NCBI GenBank assembly: GCA_037044905.1
Contig: JBAOKB010000087.1
Span: 57,461-121,460 of the forward strand
Direction: 5' to 3'
Source: Hortaea werneckii
Lineage: Eukaryota > Ascomycota > Dothideomycetes > Mycosphaerellales > Teratosphaeriaceae
Length of the DNA: 64,000 bases
The translations under genes were made by a program, and so were the position numbers. Shown here in pieces: positions 24,833-35,311 of the stretch. Below the pieces are notes generated by a model. That model was not told where the DNA came from and made no database searches. It saw only the letters and a program-made list of their open reading frames with translations. How positions within the stretch are numbered: position 1 is the first letter of the stretch; the number at the start of each line of letters is the position of its first letter.

Positions 24833-26017
24833 GGTTTTGTAATGGGATGGAAATCCAGTGAGGAAGAGAAGTTGCAAATGGCTTGTCGCTTTATCAAGGA
24901 ATGACTGTGAAGCGAAGTCGGCGTCTCTTGTAGCTATAGCTGATGAATCATTCGACGCACGGGCTATGGTGTGCTCCGTGAAGGAAGATGATATGATGAG
25001 TCTTGAGTGAGGCAAGGAACCAGATGACCAATACTAGCTTCGAATGTTGTGATAGTGATGGATGATCGTGAGGAGGTTTGGACAGAACGCTAACAGAAAA
25101 CGTGAAGAGGCTACAGGATGGGGTATTTGAGGGGAAAATACCAATGTCGCCAAAAAGGCTTCATAGCTCAGGCACACCTTTTCAGAGTCAGGAAGCGAAT
25201 GAGAATCCTCCCAGGGTCTCGCGGTGGATCTCCCTGCAGCTGAACAGAACCGTCATGCGCCATCGCGCTGCGGTTGGTGAGCAGACATCAAGGTCCATGT
25301 GCGTGGGGTTGTTTCTGCCCCCGTCCCTCCATCCTGTCCCCAGGCGGCACATTCGGCGGGTACCTCGCTCAGCCAGTCCCAGCGCTCTCGACCCTGAGGG
25401 CGAATGAAAAGCCTGGAGTCATGCACAGGATGCAGCATTAGCGTCTGCCAACAGGGTGGAGGAGTAAGCTAGGCAAAGACTAATTCGATTTTTCTGCTTG
25501 CCGCGATTGGCCTCCTGCGAGCACTTGGTCCCTACAGAATCACAGAGTGCTGGTTGAAACGTTCAACATGGGGCCGTGTCGAACTGCTGGGGTCACTACT
25601 GTGGACTCTCGTCCACCTTACAACCACAGGCGAATGATTAGACCGTTCCAGAGGGGCACGGCTCCGGTGATTTTTTCGGAGCCACCGGACTGGAAGCAAT
25701 CCCTCCGTAGAGCACCACCAGCAGCAGGCACCGAGCGCATTATTACGTTAAACATCTGACTTGGTGTCTCGGAACATGTCTGCTCACACATTACACCTGC
25801 AGTCTCCTGGGCAGGCACAGTTGTTCCAATATGACGACCTGACGTCTATGCGCATGAAGAAGTTTGCCTTCATTCCTGTCACACAACCTCACCTGGGCGG
25901 GGGCAAGCAGGCACAGACGTTTTCCCGGGGGCGTCAATGGACAAAGCCAAGTCCGTGTGAGCCGTATCAGCAGGTCTTTTTTCTTTCTCTTCTCGCTTGT
26001 TTCTCCAGAGACCCGCT

Positions 26018-26042
26018 CTGGCCGCCGCCGCCGCCGCCGCCT
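26018..26042. repeat. GCC trinucleotide microsatellite
   Basis: An uninterrupted run of GCC units in otherwise unassigned sequence. It produces Ala, Pro or Arg runs in the frames crossing it, which explains several spurious ORFs here. Confidence 0.8.
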
Positions 26043-26518
26043 TGCCCGCAGCCCGCTCCACTCCACAGCCGAGCATATGTCTATAAGCGGGGACGGAGGG
26101 GACGGTCGGGTACGTACCGCTGCTAGCCGCTAGTAGAACCGCCAGTGCGGCGGCGCAGGGTCGACTTACCACCTGATGAGCAACTGGGAGCATTCGTGAA
26201 GTCTTGATAGGCGCACAGTACCACTCAAGATAGACAATCTCCTTTGCGCAAAGCTTACCCAGGTAGAGAGTGAAAACACAGCTGACCTTCGGCTAGACCT
26301 TGATTACCTATTCTGACCAACATGATTGAAAATTTCCCGGTGTCACGGTACCACCTTGCTGACCTCCAAAACGGCATTCCGATGATTCAGCAGTTTAAGA
26401 AACCAGCGGGATCAGGTCATCCGAGCAGGGGTTTCCCAAACCGTGCTCGCCGTGGGCCGAAGAAAAGGTCTCACTTCAATTGCTGGTTCAAACATGCGTC
26501 AGCAACTAATCAAGATGC

Positions 26519-26549
26519 GGCGCAGCAGTAGCAGCAGCAGCAGCAAAAG
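26519..26549. repeat. CAG/GCA trinucleotide microsatellite
   Basis: A short, slightly interrupted run of GCAGCA units, without a supported gene around it. Confidence 0.75.
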
Positions 26550-28902
26550 CTCCTAACAACGTCCTATCTCGGACGTTTCACAGCTCCCCTTGTCTGGTTG
26601 TCAATCTGAGAAGGAACATGAATGCAGGCAGTAATCTGACGTGAACGTGCAGTTGTTGCATTGAGATGAACCCTCCCCGCGGGCATGGCCCCAAATGAGA
26701 AAGAAGCGCGCCCCCCAACCCCACGTATCCCGTGAGGTACATCGAATCTGCAGGTCGTACGTGTGTGTACGCGCGCATGATGTTAGCGCGGCTGTACTGT
26801 ACTGAAAGTGACACCAAGACGCAATCCGGTGGCGTCTGGGGCTGGGGGCTTGGGAGGGGAGCAACGCAGCGCAGCCTGACAAGTCTGGGCACTGCAGCAT
26901 TACTACAGTACCTACTCGCATGCGCGCGCCTTTTCACTCATTCCCCGCACGGAGGCTATCGGCGTCGCGCAGGTTGTGGTTGATCATGACGATCGCGTAC
27001 AGGTAGGTCCTCGGACCGTCGAGTGATCCGTCCACTCGACTCGCCTTGAAGTCTTCCTCACCACGACCTTAGCGCTAGGGAACCACTGTCTTCGTGGTCG
27101 ATGGCTGGAGTGGAGCCCTATCAACTACCTCCGGTTTCATTAGACGGGCAGACTTGGTAGGAAGTTGTGTGCGATAAGAGTCCCAACCATGACGAGGCTA
27201 GTAAATAGAGTACAGCGTGACATCGACATCCTCTAGTTCGGCAAGCGCGCAGACCTGCTCACAGCAAGTCGTAGATAAGGAAACTTACGTCCAGTGGTCA
27301 ATCGTCTCTCCAATAGGTACTACCTTATCTAGACATTCCCCACAGATTCATTACTCGAGTACGACGCACAGATGTGTTTCGACAGTACCCAGTGTTACAG
27401 CACGCTGTAAACAGCGCCAGCAGCGAGCGGGGAACGTCTCAGAGGCGAAGACATCGGCTGAACTGATTGGCGTGGAGTTGCTGATAAGTAGGTGGACGCT
27501 TCACCCTCTTCTTAGTCACGTAGTAGCAGTACATAGGAAGGAAGCTGCATCGAGCATAAGTCGCTAGCATAAATTGACCCGATAACGATGTTGCAACGTG
27601 CAATGCACAATCCTCATCGACGTAGAAGCCAGTAGGGGGCAAAATAAGTCGAATGCGAGCGAACGAGGACAGCGCCCACGTCACCTCGCAGTGCGCGAGT
27701 CTGACAGCAGAACGTATCCTCCGAAACCGCGATGATTGGCGCCCGCAATCCTCAGAAACAATGTAAACATGTCTCAGCTGCTATATCTGTTTCTGGACGC
27801 ATTGCATTGCATAGCATACCAATTGAAACCCCCCTCCCTTTCTGTGCAGCTTGGACCTCAAGCGTAGACATTGGACCGACAGATCCGTAAGGAATAATGA
27901 GCCTTGTCATTCGAAACCGGCTTGCTGCAGGTTCGGAAAACTTCGACCCCTGGCTGAATGGCCCGACCCTTGGTACCCTGAAGATGTCTCGATCTGCAAC
28001 TTGATGTAATTTTTCACCGTGCGGCCTTTCGTAGTAGATAGACCGAAAGGAGTCTACGGATACGAAATCTCTCAAGCAAAGGGAGGCAGAAGCCTACTCG
28101 AGTCTGACTGTCCTCCAGTCAATCTACCCGACTGCCTGGACCTTCTCTTGCTTGACACCTCCGAATTCGCATGCAGATGGGCAGGCTATCCAGGAGATCT
28201 CGCCACAGATTGAATAGTGTTAACCGTCAGGAAAGGAACGATGGCATGTCACCAGATAGCCTGAGTAGATAAGGAAGGAGAAGGGCGATTGAACGAAGGA
28301 GCGAGCAGCAAGCAGCAACTATGTCGTCTGCCGACGCTCTCCTACAGTGGGTGGGGATGTGAAGTGAGCATTGGAGTAGGAAGACCACGAGCGTGCCAAC
28401 AACCAAGCTGGCATGACTTATTCGTCACGCTTTTGCGCGCTGTTCGCACCGATTGGAGACAAACATCACCAGCTTCTCCTTTACGGCAGAGAGGCAGCTA
28501 TCGCATTATGGATCTAGTCACTATGGACAGACAGATTCGTATCCCATGGACTTCTATTCACGGACATCGCAACGATCGTTCTCCCCTTTCGTATCCTATA
28601 TGACCCTATTCTCTTGTGTGAGAATCAAACCTCACATCTTGAAGGGAGAAGAACAAGTTCACATCATTGCATCAAACCACCCTCATCAAGAGATCTAAGG
28701 AGCTTGATCACGAAGAAGGAGAAAGGCATCTTACAGATTCTATCTCCTTGTTTGCCCCCTCCTCCCCTCCCCCTCGTCGAGCAAAAACCTCACTCTTTCT
28801 CATTCCCGCTTTTCCCCCTTCTTTCTCGTCCCCAATCCCCATCCAGCCACCACCTCTCGCCCTGCCGAACGGGCGCGGCCAAGCAAAACCGAGAAGAGGG
28901 AA

Positions 28903-30756
28903 ATGTTCCCCTTCCATCACCACTTCCTCCTCCTCCCCCTCCTCCTGCTCTTCTCCCCCCTCGTCCACTCCCTCCCCATCACCACCACCATCATGACCAC
29001 CACAACCCTCACCACCACCACCGTCCACTCCCCCCCACCCCCACAGCCCCAACCCTCCCACCAAGCCCAAAACTCCAACACTGACTTCCTCGCCTACGCC
29101 CTCATCTCCGCAGATCGCCTGACAGAACACTGGTACAACGCCTCCACAGGCCTCTGGCAGGAACTATGGTGGAATTCCGGGAACTTCGTCACGACGCTTG
29201 CGCGGTTGGGGCAGGTCGTTAGTGAGAGGGGGGATGCGGGTGAGGGGGCGAAAGGGTGGAGGGATTCGGTGGGAGGGTTTCTGGCGCGGGAGTTTGAGAC
29301 GGTGGAGAGAGGAGGGACCGAGGGGGGACAGGGGTGGTTGAGGGGGTTTTTTGATGATGGGGGGTGGGTATGTGGATATTTCCCCCCCCTTTTTCTTTTC
29401 TTTCCTCTTTCTTTCCCGCACTTCCCCTTTTTCCCTCCTTCCACACCACTTCCCCCCTTCTCTGGCGCGCCTCTCGTTCAGAGAGGGCCATCCCATCATC
29501 CACTTTTCCTCGCATCGCAGTATGCTCCTCCCGCGGAAACCAGGCGTGGTCGGGGAAACGGAAAAAAAAAAAAAGAATACTAAATCAACTCCGTTAGTGG
29601 GCCCTAGCCTGGATCCAAGTCTACGACCTCACGAACGATGCCCGCTATCTGCACACAGCGGAAGAGATCTTCGAGGATCTGACGACGGGGTTGAATGCGA
29701 CGTGCGGGGGTCAGTGGTGGGATACGGCGCATACTGCTTCGAATAGTGAGTTACATCGTTCCTTCCTCATTTCCTCCCTCTTCACTTTTCATTCTGCCTT
29801 GAATAATCTACCTTCTCGTTATCTTCTTACCTGGTTCGAAAGCGGGGGACGGGATGGAGTGCAATAGCAAGGGGCAAAGCGGAGACAGAAGGACGAAGAG
29901 AGAGAGAAGAAAAAGAAAAAAGAAAGAAGAAAAAAAAAAAAACCAAAACCAAAACAGAACAAAACAAAACAAATGGCTAGAACTCTTCAACTAACCCCTC
30001 CCTCCCTCTTCTCAAGCAATCAACAACGCCCTCTACATCTCCGTAGCAGCGCACCTAGCGAACCGCGTCCCCACCACCACCACCTCCTCCTCCTCGTCAC
30101 CATCATCATCCTCCTCCTCTTCCAAACCACCCGAAACCTACCGCGCCGCCGCCCGCTCCCACCTCCACTGGCTCCGCGCCCAAAACCTCCTCACCCCGAA
30201 CGGGACCTACGTCGACGGCCTGGACCTATCAACATGCACCCCCGCCGGTCCCGTGTTCACGTATAACCAGGGCGTGATGATCGGGGCGTTGGTGGAGATG
30301 AGTCGGTTTGCTACCACCACTACCTTCACCACTTCCTCCTCCTCCTCCGCCGCCGAGGATCAGAGTGAGGAGGAGGAAGGAGGCGCCTCACTCCTACTCG
30401 ACCAAGCCGAGACCCTCGCGAACGGGACAATCACATCTCTAGTCGACCCAGCCGGAATCCTCACCGAAACCGCCTTCGCGCCTTCCTTCCCCAACCTCGA
30501 CCTCGTCGCCGCGCAGTTCAAGGGCATCTTCGTCCGGAATCTCGCGGAGTTATCCGCTGTCCGACCACAGCGGGAGGAGTATAAAGAGTTTTTACGCAGG
30601 AATGCGCGGAGTGTGTGGGAGAAAGATAGGGTTTCTGGGGGTGAGGATGAAGGGCTTTTCGGGGCGGCGTGGCAGGGTCCTGTGGGGTCCGTGAGTGCGG
30701 CGGCGCAGGGGTCGGGGTTGGATTGTTTGGTTGCGGCGGCTGGGGTTGGGGGGTAG
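28903..30756 (+). CDS. glycoside hydrolase family 76 alpha-1,6-mannanase
   Basis: Secreted glycosidase (or transglycosidase) acting on alpha-1,6-mannan of fungal walls. Three exons give 450 aa. A strongly hydrophobic signal peptide (LLLPLLLLFSPLVHS) is followed by a Thr/Pro/Gln linker. The catalytic Asp pair is D151-D152 in GFFDDGGW, which joins directly to WALAWIQVYDLTND after intron 1. Other GH76 landmarks are GGQWWDTAHTASNT, ALYISVAAHLANRV, YNQGVMIGALVE and LTETAFAPS. A poly-Ser insert (about 235-250) interrupts the domain. Introns are 29368-29597 (230 bp) and 29746-30016 (271 bp), four to five times longer than elsewhere in the window and full of homopolymer tracts. No clear GPI signal is visible, so it is more like the secreted enzymes than Dfg5/Dcw1. 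Confidence 0.88.
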
Positions 30757-32165
30757 GAGGAGGAGGAGGAGGTGGTGGTGATGGTGGGGCTTGAGAAGGA
30801 TTGTTTCTTTTGATTTTGGATATTTCCTTTTTCTTTTCTTTTCTTTTCTTTTTTAGTGGACAAAGTAGTGAGGTTCTTTGACTGGCGTCTGTAGTGGGCA
30901 TGATGAACTTGGCATATCTAGCAGTTGTTCTCCGTCGAGGCATAGTAAATTGTTTGGACAGCCACATGTTCATCTTACCGATCGCAGTGAGATGTCAGGT
31001 GTCTTGCGCGTCTCTCCTCATCAGACGACATTCTGTGATAGGTTCATACGGGATTGCATATCCGGCAGCTTGTCCGTGCAAGAGCGATTCATCAGGTGCG
31101 AATATCCAATCCCGGGACGCCAATAAGCATGAGCGCACATGGCAGCACATGATATTTGATAACTAAGAATGACCGTTGGAATAAAAGTGCGTAGAATTAG
31201 GAGGTACAGTTGCCCTCCGTAACGGCTGGGTACTGCATCCATCTGCAGTATCGACCTCATAGTGGTGGCTCGGGGATAATCGGCTTCGCCGTGGCCATCA
31301 TCGTACTAGTAGTATGCTTGAAGCTGTACAGGACAATTGCCAAGGGGAAGAATGAAAGATGAATGACGAAGGCGAGGCCCGCTGACGTCTAGGCTGACAC
31401 GGGTGGCTCAGGTCGGAAAGTTTCGGTCGGGAAGCGCATCCCGCGCGTGGTCGGCGCAGTCCAGAACCGCTAGCGTGGTCGTTGGGTACAGCAGGCGACA
31501 GGGACACGGAGCAGGGAGCCAGCTCTGGAGATCGGGAGAAAAGAGATGGGATTTGGCTGCATTTTTCCATCCCTCCAACGTATGCAATGATATTCACTCG
31601 GACTAGCAGCTTCATATACTCGATCCATATACTACAGTACTGCTTGATACGTCGAATATAAGAAATGTCACTGTTTCACGGCCAAGACATCTCGATTGGT
31701 GCGCAGCCTTCCTAGTATAAATCGTAGCGGCTGCCCGAAACGGGAGCGTTTCTAAAATAGCGTCAGGCCAGTCGACATCCGCCCGAGCTTCCTCACTCCT
31801 ACCAAGCACCTGAAGGTTAGACTTCGACCAGCGAACAGGAACGCGCAAACGGCATCCATCCTCTCTCTCACTCACTTGCGACTCGACTTTCGTTGATCAC
31901 ATTCGTTGCTCTGGTATCTCCTCCATCAATTCACTATCCTTTCATTGCCATCGGCTGTAGATATAGACATCCTCGCCCACTCGACTCCAGCATTGCATGG
32001 TCCCGTTGATCGCCGCCACCGAACCAAAGAAACTAAGGACTTGGGCGTGACCAATCAATCCCGTCCATCACACGCCTCCCACGCCTCCCGTCGTCGTACA
32101 GCCCAACTCGCCGGGTGTCGATCCTCATCCCAATACCTACCTAGGTATCCATCCGTCCACCGCAA
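30757..32165. other. 1.4-kb intergenic region
   Basis: Contains the 3' flank of the GH76 gene, including a T-rich tract with CTTTT repeats near 30823-30852, and the promoter of the mucin-like gene. Only short conflicting ORFs are present and no gene is supported. Confidence 0.4.
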
Positions 32166-33539
32166 ATGGTCCTCGCCCACTTCTGCCTGGCCGTCACCAT
32201 GCTCGCCCTCTTCTCCTTCGGCTTCGCAACCATCAAGGCCGAGAAGCTCCCCGACGGCATCATGCCGCAGAAGAGACAGGTAGCCGGCACCGGCGTGTCC
32301 ACTTCCACCACCCCAGAAACCACCTCTGCCACATCCCAAACCACCGACGATCCCTCAACGAGCGAAACCACCGCCACTAGCGATACGCCTACCACCACCA
32401 CACCCACCGAAGCCTCCAGCGACACTCCCGCGAGCACGACAGCCACGCCGACGAGTGAGCAGACCTCACCCACCACCACTCAGCCTTCGCCGAGTACGAC
32501 CACTGCAGCTCCGTCAAGCACTGAAGACAGCTCGACAACTGCCCCGCCCACGACATCGGACGATTCGTCCACGGATGCCACCACCACCCCAACATCCACA
32601 CCCCAGTCGACCTCCGACCCATCCTCCACCGACAACACTTCCGAACCATCCTCAACGGACAACTCCTCCGACGCATCCACCACCCCATCATCCACAGACA
32701 CCCCCTCCTCCACCGACAACCCATCGAGCGCTCAATCGACCCCCACCGCATCAGCAGACTCGACCCAAACCTCAGATGCCTCGTCCCAAACATCCCCCGC
32801 GTCCTCAAGAGGCAGCTCCCAGCAAAGCTCAACCATGATACCCACGACCATCGACGTCACCACCACCAACTCCGACGGCTCAACCTACACCTCACGCCTG
32901 ACAACCTCCACCCTCGTAGCCGCCGCAGCCGCCAACGACCGCTCATCCCGCACGACCTCCGCACCCGTCAGCACGGGAACCGGCCAATCCTCCAACATCG
33001 TAGTAATCGGCACCTCGACCCTGAACCGCTCCACCCTCAAACACGCCACCACCATCACCTCCGCCCTCGTCGCCGAGCAAACCCTGCCGCAGACCTACAC
33101 CTCGTACTGGACCTCGGACGGCACGGCCTACAGCTCCGTCATAACCACGGGGGGCGTGGTGACCTCAACCACGGGCTACGCAACCGCAACCGTAGAACCC
33201 TCGCTCCGCAACGGCGGCGGCGACGGGACCAATCTCTCGACCTCGTCGAAGAAGATCCTCGGCGGCGTGCTCGGCGGCGTCGGCGGCGCGATCTTGATCG
33301 GTGGGATTGCTTTCGTGTGTTGGCGTCTCTGGGGCAAGAAACACAAACCCGACCTCCTGCCGCAGGAGGACGAGATGTTGGATTCGCGCGACGATAGTAT
33401 TAGTCGCGAGAAGGTGAGAAGGGGGAGTAATGGATTGCCGTTGGATGTTGGATTGGGCGGGAGTGATGGGGGGGATCCGATGGAGGAGGAAGGGTACAGG
33501 AATCCGAATGGGAGGGTGAATGCTGCGTCGAATTTCTAA
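32166..33539 (+). CDS. Ser/Thr-rich mucin-like cell-surface protein
   Basis: 457-aa type I membrane protein with the build of fungal wall-stress sensors (Mid2/Mtl1-like) or signalling mucins. A hydrophobic segment at residues 1 to about 25 serves as signal peptide. Residues about 42-230 are almost pure Ser/Thr/Pro/Asp, with degenerate repeats of the form PSSTDN, a heavily O-glycosylated stalk. About 270-350 is a folded-looking Thr/Tyr segment (LPQTYTSYWTSDGTAY). One membrane helix at about 365-386 (GGVLGGVGGAILIGGIAFV) is followed by a 71-residue charged cytosolic tail. No WSC cysteine domain is present. No introns. The Mid2-like reading rests on architecture, not on a catalytic motif. Confidence 0.75.
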   Translation: MVLAHFCLAVTMLALFSFGFATIKAEKLPDGIMPQKRQVAGTGVSTSTTPETTSATSQTTDDPSTSETTATSDTPTTTTPTEASSDTPASTTATPTSEQTSPTTTQPSPSTTTAAPSSTEDSSTTAPPTTSDDSSTDATTTPTSTPQSTSDPSSTDNTSEPSSTDNSSDASTTPSSTDTPSSTDNPSSAQSTPTASADSTQTSDASSQTSPASSRGSSQQSSTMIPTTIDVTTTNSDGSTYTSRLTTSTLVAAAAANDRSSRTTSAPVSTGTGQSSNIVVIGTSTLNRSTLKHATTITSALVAEQTLPQTYTSYWTSDGTAYSSVITTGGVVTSTTGYATATVEPSLRNGGGDGTNLSTSSKKILGGVLGGVGGAILIGGIAFVCWRLWGKKHKPDLLPQEDEMLDSRDDSISREKVRRGSNGLPLDVGLGGSDGGDPMEEEGYRNPNGRVNAASNF

Positions 33540-35311
33540 GGGGGAAAAAATAAAGGAAACGAAAAGAGGAAGGAGAGGGGCGAGTGATTTGGAGGGGGAG
33601 GTTTTGGGGGGGTTTTATGTGCTGCATTTTGAGCGTGTGTTTGTGGGAAAACTAAATGGGGAGTAAGGAGAGGTACATCTCAATATGGCGCTTTTGGGTT
33701 TGAATCTCTTCTTAGAGAGAGGGGAAAAAAAAAATTGCATCAGACGGCGCGCGCACAAAATGGAGGATGTTTTGATGGGAGGAGGCAGGGGGGAGAAAAA
33801 GAAAAAGGGAAAGAGAAACTTTTCCCCTTCGATTACGAAACCGCAACGATCTCTATATACCGTTTTTTTCTTTTCTTATGTAGTATACTTACCACCCACC
33901 AAAAACGGGGAAAATGGACATGGGAAAGAGAGGGAAGGGAAAGGGAAGGGGGGGCGGGGGGGAAATGGATGGGAAAGGGAAATGTAGGGGAGGGGGGCCG
34001 GAGAGGACATACTTGTAATCAGGTTTCTATAGATATTAATGACGTTTTTGCTGTAGTACTTTTGTTTCTGTTTCTTTGAACTTCTCTCTTTTCTTTCTTG
34101 CTTTTTTTTTTTCCTTTTCTTTTTTGGAACGTGGAGGGAGAGGGAAGGAGCGAGGAAAAAGGGAGGGAAGGGAGACTGGGGGGAGAGAGAGAGAGAGGCG
34201 AGCGGGAAAACAAAGAATTTTACACGAAGGTGCAAGGGAGAGGAGATTATGATCGACATGGGGCTAGTTTCATGAGGACAAGATTGCTCTGCGACGAGAA
34301 AGAAGAATTTGTGTGTTGTGTCGTGTTGTGTTGTGTATCTTCCCCTGAAGAAAGAAAGAAAGCATCGAAAGAAACAAGGATGATGGTGTAGGAAAAACAG
34401 AAAAAAATGTTTGCTTGGGAATGTGTGTTGCAAATCGGTTAGATATAGGCCTTTAACTACTCTAGCCATGTTTTGCGCGGAAAACTCTTATTAAAAGATC
34501 TCAGGCCCCCCCCTTTCTCCATACCTCGGACCGCTTTCGCGAGGGGATGTAATGTTTGTCCGTGTTTTCAGGTGGAATGAAGAAGGAATTCGCCCCACAA
34601 AAATGGCCGCCAGTAGTAGCATGCTGACAGTAGCATTCCAAGCACACCCTCGTCTGGCCCCCTACTTGATAAGCCTCCAAACACTAGGTTTTGATATCAC
34701 CGAGTCTTTTCTCTTTACATGCCAAACTTCCCATTCCCTCTATCGTCCGTAGTTGCATATCCTTAGTCCCAGAACATCTACTGTTCTCCCCCTTTTCCCC
34801 TCGCATCTGGATCAGCACGAGAAAGCCGTAGGTATGAGTACAGGATAGTGACCCTTCCACTCCCTCCCGCCCCGTTTCCAACCAAAAGAAGGTCTTAAGG
34901 AAGACGAAATCAAAAGAGGGGGAAAGGGGAGAAAGGGGTCCAAAAAGTAATTTTTTTAAAAAAAAAGAAGAAAGAGAAAAGACTTAAAGTCTACCAAATA
35001 GCACCCCGGGTGAAGGGGGAGAAAGGCGACTGAAGAGTAATAGAAAAAGAACACAGTTCGAATTTTCTCTCTTCTACAGCTTCGCTAAGAGAGATAAGAG
35101 AGGCTGGAAAAAAAAAAAAAAAACTAAAAGAAGACTGGGAAAGCCGGAGGAAGTCCTTTCCTCCTCTTCCTCCTTACTATCCTATCCCATCCTGTCCTAC
35201 CCCAACCCCTATCACTTCTCCATTTGCATTTCCCAGACTCAAGTCCCCTGAAAACCCACCCATCCGTCCACACACAGCCAAGTCCAAGTCCTCTGCTGGG
35301 AAAAAGAGGAT
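33540..35311. other. 1.8-kb purine/pyrimidine-skewed spacer
   Basis: Convergent region between the mucin-like gene and shugoshin. It is dominated by G/A-rich and T/C-rich blocks, A runs (for example at 34958-34971 and 35108-35123) and G runs. ORFs crossing it are low-complexity Lys/Arg/Glu or Ser/Phe/Pro artefacts. No gene is seen. Confidence 0.6.
33928..33999 (+). repeat. G-run cluster, potential G-quadruplex
   Basis: At least eight runs of three or more G, separated by one to seven bases, fall within about 70 bp of the plus strand. This satisfies the usual G3+N1-7 quadruplex pattern several times over. A second, weaker G-rich cluster lies at about 34135-34200. Confidence 0.75.

Larger units (their letters stand above)
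24833..28902. other. 4.1-kb gene desert with short microsatellites
   Basis: Divergent region between the Ecl1-type gene and the GH76 gene. No open frame with recognisable protein sequence was found on either strand. It contains a short GCC run (about 26018-26042), a CAG/GCA run (about 26519-26549) and, near the GH76 start, a long pyrimidine-rich 5' leader (about 28740-28850). It may carry long regulatory regions, non-coding transcripts or a fast-evolving small gene that cannot be seen by eye. Confidence 0.5.

Noticed and set aside
28708..29130. 140-codon Gly/Glu-rich minus-strand frame over the GH76 5' end
   Set aside because: It is the antisense of the pyrimidine-rich leader and Thr/Pro linker of the GH76 gene; pure low complexity.
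32389..32832. Trp/Arg/Ser-rich minus-strand and His/Pro-rich plus-strand frames inside the mucin-like gene
   Set aside because: They are shadow translations of the Ser/Thr repeat codons.
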